Origin: Enoplosus armatus
Taxonomy: Eukaryota; Chordata; Actinopteri; Centrarchiformes; Enoplosidae
Direction of reading: 5' to 3'
Length of the DNA stretch: 64,000 bases
Assembly: GCF_043641665.1 (NCBI RefSeq)
Contig: NC_092192.1
Span: 72,001-136,000, forward strand
Of the stretch, positions 24,349-37,000 are shown piece by piece. The notes beneath the pieces are model-generated. The model had not been told where the DNA came from and did no database searches. It worked only from the letters and a program-made list of their open reading frames with translations. The translations under genes were made by a program, and so were the position numbers. The first letter of the stretch is position 1. Each line of letters starts with the position of its first letter.

Positions 24349-25983
24349 CAGTGCATCCGGAAAGTATTCACGGCGCTTCACTTTTTCCATATTTTGTTAT
24401 GTTACACCCTTATTCCAAAATGGATTAAATTAATTTTTTTCCTCAAAATTCTACACACAACACCCCATAATGACAATGTGAAAAAAGTTTTTTTGAAATT
24501 TTTGCAAATTTATTAAAAATAAAAAACTAAGAAATCACATGTACATAAGTATTCACAGCCTTTGCCATGAAGCTCAAAATTGAGCTCAGGTGCATCCTGT
24601 TTCCACTGATCATCCTTGAGATGTTTCTGCAGCTTAATTGGAGTCCACCTGTGGTAAATTCAGTTGATTGGACATGATTTGGAAAGGCACACACCTGTCT
24701 ATATAAGGTCCCACAGTTGACAGTGCATGTCAGAGCACAAACCAAGCATGAAGTCAAAGGAATTGTCTGTAGACCTCCGAGACAGGATTGTCTCGAGGCA
24801 CAAATCTGGGGAAGGTTACAGAAAAATTTCTGCTGCTTTGAAGGTCCCAATGAGCACAGTGGCCTCCATCATCCGTTAGTGGAAGAAGTTCGGAACCACC
24901 AGGACTCTTCCTAGAGCTGGCCGGCCATCTAAACTGAGTAATCGGGGGAGAAGGGCCTTAGTCAGGGAGGTGACCAAGAACCCGATGGTCACTCTGTCAG
25001 AGCTCCAGAGTTCCTCTGTGGAGAGAGGAGAACCTTCCAGAAGGACAACCATCTCTGCAGCAATCCACCAATCAGGCCTGTATGGTAGAGTGGCCAGACG
25101 GAAGCCACTCCTTAGTAAAAGGCACATAGCAGCCCGCCTGGAGTTTGCCAAAAGGCACCTGAAGGACTCTCAGACCATGAGAAACAAAATTCTCTGGTCT
25201 GATGAGACAAAGATTGAACTCTTTGGTGTGAATGCCAGGCGTCACGTTTGGAGGAAACCAGGCACCGCTCATCACCAGGCCAATACCATCCCTACAGTGA
25301 AGCATGGTGGTGGCAGCATCATGCTGTGGGGATGTTTTTCAGCGGCAGGAACTGGGAGACTAGTCAGGATAGAGGGAAAGATGAATGCAGCAAAGTACAG
25401 AGACATCCTGGATGAAAACCTGCTCCAGAGCGCTCTTGACCTCAGACTGGGGCGACGGTTTATCTTTCAGCAGGACAACGACCCTAAGCACACAGCCAAG
25501 ATATCAAAGGAGTGGCTTCAGGACAACTCTGTGAATGTCCTTGAGTGGCCCAGCCAGAGCCCAGACTTGAATCCGATTGAACATCTCTGGAGAGATCTGA
25601 AAATGGCTGTGCACCGACGCTTCCCATCCAACCTGATGGAGCTTGAGAGGTGCTGCAAAGAGGAATGGGTGAAACTGCCCAAAGATAGGTGTGCCAAGCT
25701 TGTGGCATCATATTCAAAAAGACTTGAGGCTGTAATTGCTGCCAAAGGTGCATCAACAAAGTATTGAGCAAAGGCTGTGAATACTTATGTACATGTGATT
25801 TCTCAGGTTTTTTATTTTTAATAAATTTGCAAAAATCTCAAAAAAACTTTTTTCACGTCGTCATTATGGGGTGTTGTGTGTAGAATTTTGAGGAAAAAAA
25901 TGAATTTAATCCATTTTGGTATAAGGCTGCAACATAACAATGTGGAAAAAGTGAAGCGCTGTGAATACTTTCCGGATGCACTG
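24349..25983 (+). mobile_element. Tc1-family DNA transposon, full length
   Basis: 1635 bp bounded by TA dinucleotides (24347-24348 and 25984-25985), the Tc1/mariner target-site duplication. Terminal inverted repeats are about 217 bp (24349-24565 and 25768-25983), ending in CAGTGCATCCGGAAAGTATT. The long TIRs carry repeated short motifs at outer and inner ends (CATCCGGAAAGTATTCAC; ACATAAGTATTCACAGCC), the IR/DR arrangement of fish Tc1 elements. The transposase frame lies between. Intergenic between slc23a1 and pwwp2a. Confidence 0.93.
24748..25767 (+). pseudogene. Tc1 transposase with one in-frame stop
   Basis: DD34E transposase. The frame from ATG at 24748 to TGA at 25765-25767 is 339 codons, the normal Tc1 length, with no frameshift. 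One TAG at 24877-24879 (codon 44) falls at the end of the first helix-turn-helix. The N-terminal part has the paired-like DNA-binding region (ISAALKVPMSTVASIIR) and a GRPSKLS AT-hook-like motif. The catalytic aspartates are visible in [11 protein letters not shown] and [12 protein letters not shown], and the glutamate in [14 protein letters not shown]. An uninterrupted frame of 265 codons starts at 24970. Confidence 0.92.
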
Positions 25984-26179
25984 TATATTTAGGGATACGA
26001 TGGTGACTGAATTCGCCCACTTGCTGCCAGAAAGAAAAAACACTCTTGAGAGAGCAGGTGACAATTTTGGGAGCAGGAGAACAATGATAGTTACGAGCAA
26101 GTGCTCAAAGCATGTTACAGTATTGATCACACGAGCAGCGATATCTGAACCTGCAGCCAGCCAACTAACAATTCATCAG

Positions 26180-26458
26180 GTGGATTCATATGGGTTGATG
26201 TGGGTTGATGTGGATTCATGTGGGTTGATGTGGGTTCAAGTGGGTTTGTGTGGATTCATGTGGATTCATGTGGATTCATGTGGGTTCAAGTGGGTTCGTG
26301 TGGATTCATGTGGGTTTGTGTGGATTCATGTGGGTTCGTGTGGATTCATGTGGGTTCAAGTGGGTTCGTGTGGGTTCAAGTGGGTTCGTGTGGATTCATG
26401 TGGGTTCATGTGGATTCAGGTGGGTTCATGTGGCTTCAGGTGGGTTCATGTGGGCTAA
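26180..26458. repeat. 10-bp minisatellite (TGTGGATTCA / TGTGGGTTCA)
   Basis: About 27 copies of a 10-bp unit. Because 10 is not a multiple of three the unit cycles through frames, giving three overlapping artefact ORFs rich in Gly, Phe, Trp and Val. Confidence 0.92.
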
Positions 26459-26826
26459 GATGTTAACAGGAAGTAGTAAAGAAGTCACGTGTGTTAACAC
26501 ATGCAGCCTTTTTATTGCATTTATCATCTTCAGTTTATAAACAGTAATGACAATAATAATAATAATTGTTCTGTTTGTCGTCACATATTTGCATCAGTTT
26601 CAGATCAGAGAAATATAAAACGTCTTTGACTGACAGACGGATGATTTAAACCTCAAAATAACCTTCAGTTAAATAGTTCAGACTGTTTAAACCGGTTTAA
26701 ACCAGTTCAGATCAGGACTCCCATAGTCTGAACATAAAGTCCTTCCTAAGTTCTCAGTAACTACTAGCTAGTTTAAACTAGTGATTTACTAAATCAGGTT
26801 GCACCATTAAAACTTAGAAACGTTTA

Positions 26827-27328
26827 GCCCCTGTTTACACCTGGTATTAACATCCGTCCTGGGTAATCCAATCACAAGCGGACAGCTCTAATACCACGTG
26901 TAGATGCACCCAAGACGTATCGAGGATGCATTGAGATCCGATCGCTCAGACCACATTTGGAGGGGGTCTGGGCCACATTGAAGGACCGCCTACTCAACTG
27001 ACGTCTTCTGTGTAAGCAGAAGTACATACTCGCTCACTCACATCGGAGGGAAAACAGAAAACATTTTCTCCATAAAACACGATTAAGTTTCACCAGAATC
27101 AGTGAATAAAGTTATAAAGTTGTTTTTGTACAGTAATCAGTGAGGCCCGGCCCACAGAAACACTACTGTTTTTCAACCTAATTCTTTCCTCATTAGTGGT
27201 CTGATAAACAGTAAATTCATCAAATTCAGGTTAAATACAACAACAACAACGTATTTGGTCTTTGCAAACAGCTGTCCACTTGTGATTGGATCATCCTGGA
27301 CGCATATTACAGAACAGGGAACAGGGCC
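26827..27328. mobile_element. MITE-like element with about 58-bp terminal inverted repeats
   Basis: Left end (GCCCCTGTTTACACCTGGTA ... CCAATCACAAGCGGACAGCT) matches the reverse complement of the right end (AGCTGTCCACTTGTGATTGG ... ACAGGGCC), with mismatches. No coding frame. Superfamily not assignable by eye. Confidence 0.7.
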
Positions 27329-27329
27329 A

Positions 27330-30300
27330 TAGTGTGTCTAATGTGTAAATCTGTTGCTAGGAAACATCTGTAGAGCTACCCAATCAAGTAGTAGTCAACT
27401 ATGTAACCAGGAAGTCAGTAGCATCACAAGCTAGCATAACTTCCAAACGTTAGTTTTGGAGGCTAAAAGATACTGTATATCTTTAGTAAGTGTATGTGAA
27501 ATTTTATTGAAAAACTTCTAAACAGGTCAGATATTAGCATGCTAACGTTAGCCTTGTCAGCTGGTTCAGTTAGCTACACAACAGCTCAGTATTTAGTAAC
27601 TAATCTCTACATCAGATCTAGTTCGTGAGGTGCAACCTGTTTTAATTTAGTGATGATAAAACTCCACTTAGTGAACGTAAAAACTAGTTTGAACTTTCAA
27701 ACAGCTGCTGACACAGACGGCTGTCTGCTGGTTCTCAGGTGTAGAAAAAGAAATGTAAAATCTCTGAACTTCTTTCCACTGCAGCACCTGGACTCTGCAG
27801 GACCTGGATTCTGCAGGACTTGGTCTTGCGTTTCATAAACCATCAGTTTCATATATTCATTATCTATCACATTTAATCTGAATCCAGGTCCCTGTTGGAG
27901 CTGTTGATGTTCTTTGATTGGTTGATCCTGGACCAAGATTTTAGAAACACGTCTCTAAAGTCTCTAAAATATTTTAATTATTTGCATTTTTCATATTTTA
28001 TTAAGTGAATCTGACAGTATTTTCAGCAGATCTGTATTTAGTCTGGTGAAGGTGAGCTGAAAAGTTGTGTTTTAATGTTTAAAGAAATTCTTCTGAAAAT
28101 CATCAGCTGCTGAAAAACTCACAAACTGAACTAAGAGAACTTCAAGGAAACTTTATATTAACTTTATAGTAACCACCACAGCAGGGGGCGGGGTCAGAAC
28201 ATACCTGTGCAGGTATGAACGGCAGACACATGAAGCAGAAGAACGTTTCTGTTTCTACACCTGATCAATAATACACAAACCACCTGTCAATCATACTGAC
28301 TGGGGCTACGCTAACAATTACCCCCCTGATGCCAGTCATTGTGCTAAACTAAGCTAATATGTCCTGACCTATCTCTACATGGATGTCTCACTCCTGATTT
28401 CAGTTTGTTTCAAACTGCACCTGACAGGTGTGTCTACCTGTGTACCTTGTACCTGTACCTGTACCTGTGCGTTAAGGTGAAGCTGTTAAGTCTGTAAAGC
28501 TGAGCTGTGACTCTGTGATGCCTCCTGCAGCTTGACAGGTAAATGACATCACTCTGAACATTTCCATGGAGACCAGAGATCACCTACAGGTTGATATCTG
28601 TCAGCTCAAAACAAAATAAAAACAAAAACTTTAATCTGTGAGCTAATTCATCAGTGATTGATTGATTAATGATCTGATTGTTGATTGGAGGATGCAAAAT
28701 TAAACATGTGATGTCATTGATCTGAACCTGGTATCCATGTAAACTGTCAGCAATCAGATCAAACTGATAAATGTTTCCTTCTCTTTATAAATATAAACTC
28801 TTCACTTAAATAATTGATTATTTATGTCCATGTGATTTATCATCAGTCGCTCTGACTCCACCCACCGCCTCACAGCCAATCACAGCGCAGGATTCTCAGC
28901 TTCAGCAGCTCTTCACAGTTGTGCTGCAGAGAGAGAGAGACAGGTGTCACTGATGATGTTATCAGAGAGAGAGAGATAGGTGTCATTGATGATGTCATCA
29001 GAAAGGAGGGAGACAGGTGTCATTGATGATGTCATCAGAGGGGGTTGCTTCCTGTTTGCTACATGTTGCATTATATTTACTGTCCACCATTTTAATTACG
29101 TTTCCCTCAAAACTACAATCTACTGTAAACTACTGAGTGTCACTGATGTCATCAGCAGGTTGGTCATATGATCAGTAGACTTTCTGTGAAAAGGATCAAT
29201 AATCATCAGATCAATATGAACTCTAAACTGGTCCAAGACCAGCTCCAGTATTTATTTTATATTTATTAGAGCTGCAGAGTTTTAATGTCAGGACAGAACA
29301 CGTATCTGTATTAACTCAAACTTCAGGTAATGAATGAGACTAAAACTTTTAACTATTTAAATATTGCCTGATTAATGTTCATTAATGGATGTGAAGCTGC
29401 AGTAATTATAATCCTCTAATAGTCTTTTTATTTTATTTCAGATTACTGATGTGAAACTTCAATATTTGATAAATGTATGTTACATTATATCTAACCATAA
29501 ATAACATGTCAGTTAAAGCTACTGATAATGAACAGTATTTATCCAGTACCTGATTATATATTCCAGTATTTACTCAGCACCTGCTGGTATTTTCCCACTC
29601 TGGTTATCAGAGATGTTTTTAACTAAAATCAGCAACATGTGTAAATGTTAAAGGGTTAAAACTTATTCACACTTTTAACTAATCCAATTATTTAGTTTTT
29701 ATTATTTGTAGATTTCAGTCTCATTAAATCCTCCAATTTGTTTCTAAAATTGTTAAAAGTCTCAATGGAGTTCTGCGCAGGGGTGATAATAAAAACAAAC
29801 ATTTTATTGTTGTTTTTGGAAAAAAACAGCTCTGGAGACCCGTTTACCAAACATCTGTTTGCAGGTGAGAAAATCTGACTGAGATCTGCAGCCAGCGTGC
29901 TGCTGAGCTGAGTGACTCCTACAGTAAAATCACCACAGAAGAATGAAAGTTTAAATGACGACGATTCAAAGAGAAGTTTGACAGTTTTTTAATAGATTTA
30001 AAACATCAGAAAAAAAGAACATGTACACAGGTTGACTCTCAGACGGATTCTCTTATTTTTTATTTTTGTCCGTGTGTTTCCGTTATTTTGTCCCAACAAT
30101 TTTTAGTTCAGGATCTCTGATCTGCAAACAGACGGTAAAAAGAGTCAGCTGAAACTACAAACAGCAGAGAGGGAAAATCCACCTTCATCATCATCATCAT
30201 CATCATCATGAGAGCAGTGGTCCTGTCTAACAGTCAGTGTGTCCTACCTGTCCTACTTGCCCTACCTGTCCGTCTGTCAGTGTTGATAAAATGAGGCTTG

Positions 30301-32100
30301 AGGTTCTCAAACACAGAACAAGTGGGACGTCAGCAACATTGTCTGCATAAAACATCTGAGCTTCAAATAAAAATATTTTCAAACAGAGCAGAATTTTCAA
30401 GCAATAATCGATGACACACTAATAAATTGATGATCAATAAGTTTGATTACTGATCACATAGTCTGACTGATCAAACATCAACAGCTCTGTACCAGACTGA
30501 TGAACACAGAAAAGTTCCAGGAGCGTGGTCTGAAAGGAGGCAAACCGAAACCTTAAATAAATCAGGTTTTATCATCAGAGATCTGATCCTGGAATACAAA
30601 AACCTGATCCGATACAGGACGGACCTGACCAATACAGGACTACTGGGACCTGACCCCTTCGTAGACAACGGGGACCTGATCCGATCCTGGACTTCTTTTA
30701 GTTTGTATTGTTCAAATAGTAGCACTGTTGCCATGGCAACTGTACCTTGTTTCTGTTGGACTGTGGGAGATTGTTCAGTATTTGACCCAGCTGACTATGA
30801 ATCATTCAGAACAAATAGACATGATCACACGATAAAACTAAAAACCTCAGACAGTCAGGACTGCTCTTACTTGGCTCTGGACTCGGTTTTGAACCCCCAG
30901 CCTCAGTTTGAACAACACTTTGTTTCACAGTTTTAATCTTTTTATCTTTATGAACGGAAACAAAGCTTCTGTGAAAAGAAAATATTTCAGTCTGTGGGTG
31001 TGCCTCAGCAGAACCTGGAGGAGCCAGGAAAACCAACACAACAGGAAATGACACGTCAGCGTGTCACAGCATTTCACTCCACCGCCACCGCTGGACCGAC
31101 GAGGGACAAACATGTTGGACTGAAGTATTCAACAGCGTCGAATCAGAACTTAGACAAAGATTAAAATCTGAGATTCAGGAGCGAGAAAATATTAGAAAAC
31201 AAGGTGTCAGACATTTTTATCGATCAATCATTCTAATCAATCGAAGATAAAATAATTAACTGTGTGTCCAGTATAGTTGAGCCTAGCTTAGCAACTGTTA
31301 GCTTAGCAACTGTTAGTATTTGGATCTTAATTAGTGTTTATTTTTCCATTACTAATTCTTATTTGTTGATTCATTATTAATGATGGAAATGCGTGACATC
31401 ATTGTGATGTAGTTGTTTGGTCATTTCACGCAGTCTGTCACCCAATCATCAGGCTGCATTTAGTTTTCTTGTGAGAGAGACAGATCAAAAACAGAACGGT
31501 CAAATACATCCGGAGTTGTAGTCCAGAAACGCTGGATCCTACATTTCCCACAATACACCATAGTGTCTTTCAGTTGAGCGTCCATGCCTGGCAAACAGCC
31601 ATGTCTTTCAAACTCCACACCTCCAGTGTGTAACGCACCTGAATGTTAGACATTTGTAGCCTGATTAGATCACTATGACATCATCAGGATCAGAAAACTG
31701 ACGACGTGTAAACTGAGCGATTAACCCTTCAACAGACCGAACGAAGACTACACTGTGACGGTGAGGGGAGTGGAAACGCTGCCGCTGACTGGCACCTGTC
31801 TGAAACTGAGAACCTCTGTGAAGACAGGGGGAGGTGACCACATGTATAAGCCCTGCCCACTGATCCCCTGAACACAGGGGTAACACAGAAACTCCGCCCC
31901 CTCCTCCAAAAAGGAAGAACAGAACAGGAAACATGAGCATCGTCCGTCTGTCTGCATCAGTCTCTGACAGACAGGAATCAGTCTGACGAGGGAGAGGGAC
32001 AAGCTCCTCCCACTTCCTGTTGTGAACAGGACAGAGCTGGAAGGGACATGGTATATGGGAAGGGGGCGGGGAGGGAAGGTGTTGGCAGCAGTGGCTGATG
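27330..32100. other. region 3' of pwwp2a: probable 3' UTR plus intergenic DNA
   Basis: No convincing coding exon. The part next to 32101 is expected to contain the pwwp2a 3' UTR, but several AATAAA candidates exist on the minus strand and the end cannot be fixed. Small features: GAGAGA and TGATGTCATCA triplet repeat (about 28932-29042), (CAT)n at 30187-30210. Confidence 0.45.
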
Positions 32101-34010
32101 CTACGTCTCGAATTGTGTAAGCAGAGCCCGAACTTCAGGCGTCAGCTGTTTGGCAGCGCTAGCGGCCTCTGCAATAGCGCGGCGATACGGCCCCTTCCTC
32201 TTCCTGTCGAAGCGGGACTGGAAGCTTTCCAGGAAGGGCGACAGCTGGGTGAGCGGCAGAAAGGAGGTGGTGGGGGAGCCAAACCAGGAGACGCGCGCCT
32301 CCTGCCGCACCGCCAGCCCGGTGTCACCGCGCCGTGACACCGTGATGCCAAGCACGCGCGCTGGCCACCAGGGGAAGCCATAGATCTTTGCCCAGACAAT
32401 GTCGCCTACGCACACCGTCCGACCGTCAGGGAGTGAACACTTAGACACCAACTTAGAGAAGACGGAGGAGGAGGACGAAGACGAGGAGGAGGAGGAGGAC
32501 GTAGAAGACTTACGACGCCTCTTCAGTTCACCTCCCTCCTCCTCCTCCTCCTCCTCACCACCGGCCTGTGTCTCCTCGTCATTGGCTCTGGAGGGAGGGG
32601 TGGTGGGGGAGGAAGAGGAGGGACATCGAAGCTCTAACAGCGAGGAGGAGGGAAGGGGCGCTGGGGCAGGGGGAGAGGAAGAGGGCGGGTCTCCAGGAGG
32701 GAGGTCAAAGGTCTCTGTGGAGCTGCACTCTGAGTGGGAAGAGTCCAGGAAGGAGGAGGACGGAAGAAGGGGCTCCATTACTTGCCCATCATCTCCTCCC
32801 TCTCCCTGCTCTGCCCCCTCCTCCACAGGGGGATGTACCTCCTGCGTCCCCATGGCAACACTGGCTGCAGAGGACAGGGGGGTTGGAGGTGTGGTTGAGG
32901 GAGGGGACAGGGTGGTGCTTGGTATGGGTGTGGGGGCGGGGCTTAAAGCAGGTTTGGGAGGTGACAAGCGAGCGCTCTGTTTTGGCGGGGAGGAGGACGT
33001 GGAGGGGCAGGATGCCTGGCTGTCATCGGTACGATACCTTTGAGGTTTGAGACGCATTCTGGGTGGAAGAGGCGCTTGGGAGCTCGAGCTGACAGTGACT
33101 CCGCTGGGGTGCTGCAGGCGGCGAGTGAAGTGGACCTTCTGGTTGTGGTTCTGCAGGGCAGCTGCTCGGGTCACAGCCTTGGTACGGTGCTGGTTCTGGG
33201 TCTGGGTCTGATCCTGGTTCTGATTCTGGTTCTGGTCTTTGGGCCGGCGATGTGGCGGTGATGGCTGAGAACTCCTTGCTAGCTTCTTGAGAACCTGCCG
33301 CGCTTTGGAGCAATCAACAGCAGAACCTTTGGCCAGAACCTTCTTTGAGTTCAGCTTCAGACACATGCGGCTGGATGAGGATGCCGATGAAGATGAGGAT
33401 GAAGCCACGCCCCTCAGGACACGGCGAGAGGAAGATGATGATGAAGATGACACACGTATCCCTGATGATGAGCGTCTCTCTGCGGCAGTACGTCCTCCTT
33501 TGTCATCGCTCCTCAGCCGTTTGACCTCAGAGGAGATCGGTCCCTCAGCTGGTCGCCGCCGCCGGGATGCCTCCTCACCCCTCATATCCACCGGGCCCCG
33601 CCGTGCCTCCCTGTGCCCGACTGAAGCCACCACACCTTTGCACTTGTCGCACAGCACCTGGCGGGGGCGGAGCTTGATGGCGTTCATGATGGAGGTTGGC
33701 TCCTCACAGCGGTAGCGCCGCTTTGGCCGTTTGATCTTGCGTGGTAGTGGCTGAGGTAAGGCCTGGTTGTAGGTGTCCCTGATAAACAGAGGAGGGGGGT
33801 ACGGTGCCCCCTCCTGGAACAGAGGCGGCAGTTTGGAGGTCCATGGGTGAGGCGGGGAGGGGGACACAGGGCTGACAATGACCTCCTCCTGTTTGGTGGA
33901 CTGGTTGTCATTGGGAACTGGCTGTGACTGCACAGACATCTGAGGTCGACTCCGGTCGTCCCGTCTGGGAAACACCGTGATGGGAATACCATACGGTCCA
34001 AACCTGAACA

Positions 34011-34070
<60 letters not shown>

Positions 34071-37000
34071 GTGAGAACCTTAGACTCGAACACAAGGGCT
34101 GATTTGGCATGAGAACCTGAGATCTGATCTTAAAACAAGCACTCTCGTCTGGAACTAAACGTAACACTTGAAGCAGTTCAGCATATATGATGAAGTTAAT
34201 ATACTTGCATGATTCTTGTAGATTTTTGGGTTGTATCCAAATGGTTGAATGCACTTATTGTAAGTTGCTTTGGACAACAATGTAATGTAATGTAAAAGTC
34301 TCGTCTGGACCTAAAATGCTTGACTTAATCTAAAACTCTTGTCTGGAATTAAATGTTCAACTGGACCCAAAACACTCGACAGGGACTAAAACTCTCGTCT
34401 GGACCTAAAACTCTTGCCTGGACCTAAAATGCCTCAGTTAGCATTTGGTGACTGGCAGTAAAAAAAACAGTGACAGAAGTGACCTCTGTGTATCAGTGTG
34501 TAATAATATACACTCTGATACACAGAGGTCAGGCCAATCAGGAACAGGCTCAGGGGCCCAAGAGCTCCAGACAGTTTTTGAAGTGACTGTTAACTTTGCT
34601 TACTGAAAAAAGTCCTGATCATGTTTTATTGCCGCTGACCCTGTAAAAAAAGTACTAGAGGGTTTCTGCCAGTGTACTGCAAGCCCGGCGGCCCATCGAG
34701 CCTAAATCAACCCCCACTGGGCTTAAGCATCAGGGATTTTTTAATATAGTGGTTGGAAAGTTCACCAGCGACATCTGTTGGTTCAAACATGAACGCACTA
34801 TAATAAAACAGCAGGTCGGAGATCAGTGTTCTTTACCCTCATTGTATGTTGACGCTTCCAACTACCACAAGCTTACCTAGCAACCTTAGCTAGCTAGCCA
34901 AACAGTCAGTAACACAGATACGTCCTTTGAGACATTTAGGCATAATGTCAAGGGGGATAGGTAAAAGCCAAGACACCTCAGCAGTCTCTTTCTCATCACC
35001 ATCACCTCCAGTATTTGACCGTCTCAAAAAACTGTCTAACATTCACATTCCACCGAGTTATCAACGTCAGCCCAGCCTCAGGCCGACAAAGCACAGCCGG
35101 CGAGTACCTTGTCCTTGGCAGAGCCAAGCTGGGACAAAAACAGCCGAATAGCGATAACGATAGCGTTACTTCAAGCAGAAGTAAACATAAAGACTCTAGA
35201 CCTCATGAAGGAGAGGACGCAATTATAAGCTGATGGAATCCATCAAGTGCTGATTGTTCCAGAGGCCTTAAAGTGATCAGCTGGGATTTTTTTAGAGTGC
35301 AACAAAACTAGAACAAGAATTAGTTTTAATTTATCTTCTTGTTATTGACTTTTTAAAAGGTTTTTGTAGAGTGCAAAAACTTGTTGAAAACACAGAATTC
35401 AAGACTGTACATAGTCAGATTCTTTGTAAGACCCTGCTATACTTGTTGATTTTCTTGTGTGTGTTGAATAAATGACTTATTTCTAACAATACATTACTTA
35501 GTCATTTAAAATCTCCTGCACCTGGCCACCAGCCCCTGTCAAGATACTTGCCACCGGGTTTAACAACTTTTCTGGGGGACACCCTGTACAATATGTAACA
35601 ATTTACATTTAATAATTGCTTTTTATTGCCAATGTGTGAGCAGTTGTAACGTAATTTAAAAAATGAGACCCAACATTGCCCGTTTGCAAATTGTCAGCTA
35701 ACGTTACGAAACAACCAACGCCAGATCCATGCAGTAGAGATGTTAATAATTAACTGTTTAACCGTTAACCTACAATAAGAATTTTGACCGATTAACACTA
35801 AGTTTACAAGTTTTTGTTTTGTTAACATGTTGAGTGTTGTTGATCATTATTTAGCCTTTTACGAAGTCTGGCTACTGTTTGATAGGCTATTTATTCTAAT
35901 AAAGTTATAAAATATTTGTCTCCACGGTGTCAGGGTCTTAGCGCAGGAGGATCCAATGTGTGTCAGCTGTTGTTTGTGCTGCTATTGCACAAAAATAAAC
36001 CCTTTCTCATGAAAAACAAAATCATTTGCTGTAGGTGTATTGATCATTTTTTAATGGGTTACAGACATTTGTCCAGTAAATAGCACATTAACGATTAATG
36101 ATCGGTTAACGAGTGTCGGTCAAGAAAAAACTCTAAATTAGTAACCTTAATTCAGACTAATGTTTTAGTCAACATTAAATTAGAAAAACTATTCACTGTC
36201 ATCAGTTTGACAGAAGAAAATAGATATCGTTCATCTCAGGTTTCCTATAATATATAATGCTGCAACAATTAATCAATTGAAAGAAAATTAATCTGCAACT
36301 ATTTGGTCGTTTAATAATTTATGTAATTTTTCAAGCAAAAATACCAAAATTCAGCTGGTTCCAGTCTTAAATGTGACGATTGGCGCTCATCTTTTTCAGA
36401 TATGATGATAAACGAAATATTTTATGGTTTTGGAAAGTTGGTCAAATTGATTAATCAAGGAAGTTTTCGTCAGATTAATTGACAGAAAAATAAGCGTCAA
36501 TTGCAGCCGTAGCATAGTGTGCAGTATTTAGTATAATATGTGTGCAGACAAGATATAATATTAATATGCAAAATACAGCAAAGTGTTTCTCTGGTAGTTA
36601 AATGTCTGACTTATCATCTTCTAATAATGGAGGAAATAATAGTGCTGAAATAATTATTTGATTAATCGTCCCACAGAAAAATAATCAGCAAGTACTTTAA
36701 TACTCAATACTAATAATCATTGGAGTCAAAGTTGTGATTAGAAACTGAATATTTGGGGGGTTTGGATTGTGGGTCACACAAAAACATTTTACAGACCAAA
36801 GGATCATTAGAGAAAATAATCAGCAGATTAATTGTTGATGGAAATGATTGTTAAACTGCAAAAATCATAAAAACGTTTTAGTGTGGTCGAAACAATTCTG
36901 TGTATGAGACAGTGATAATAAACGATAACTTTAATGTTGCAACAATTATTTTCATTATTGATTTATCTGTCAATAATTTTCTCGATTGATCAATTAATCA

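Noticed and set aside
26180..26540. Gly/Phe/Trp-rich ORFs
   Set aside because: Frames of a 10-bp minisatellite.
33023..33715. ORFs overlapping pwwp2a on both strands
   Set aside because: Shadows in a GC-rich, low-complexity coding exon; no independent support.
34004..34254. N-terminal extension of pwwp2a exon 2 frame
   Set aside because: It reads through the CA repeat and intron. The conserved SKR|FGPYGIP junction fixes the exon start at 34003.
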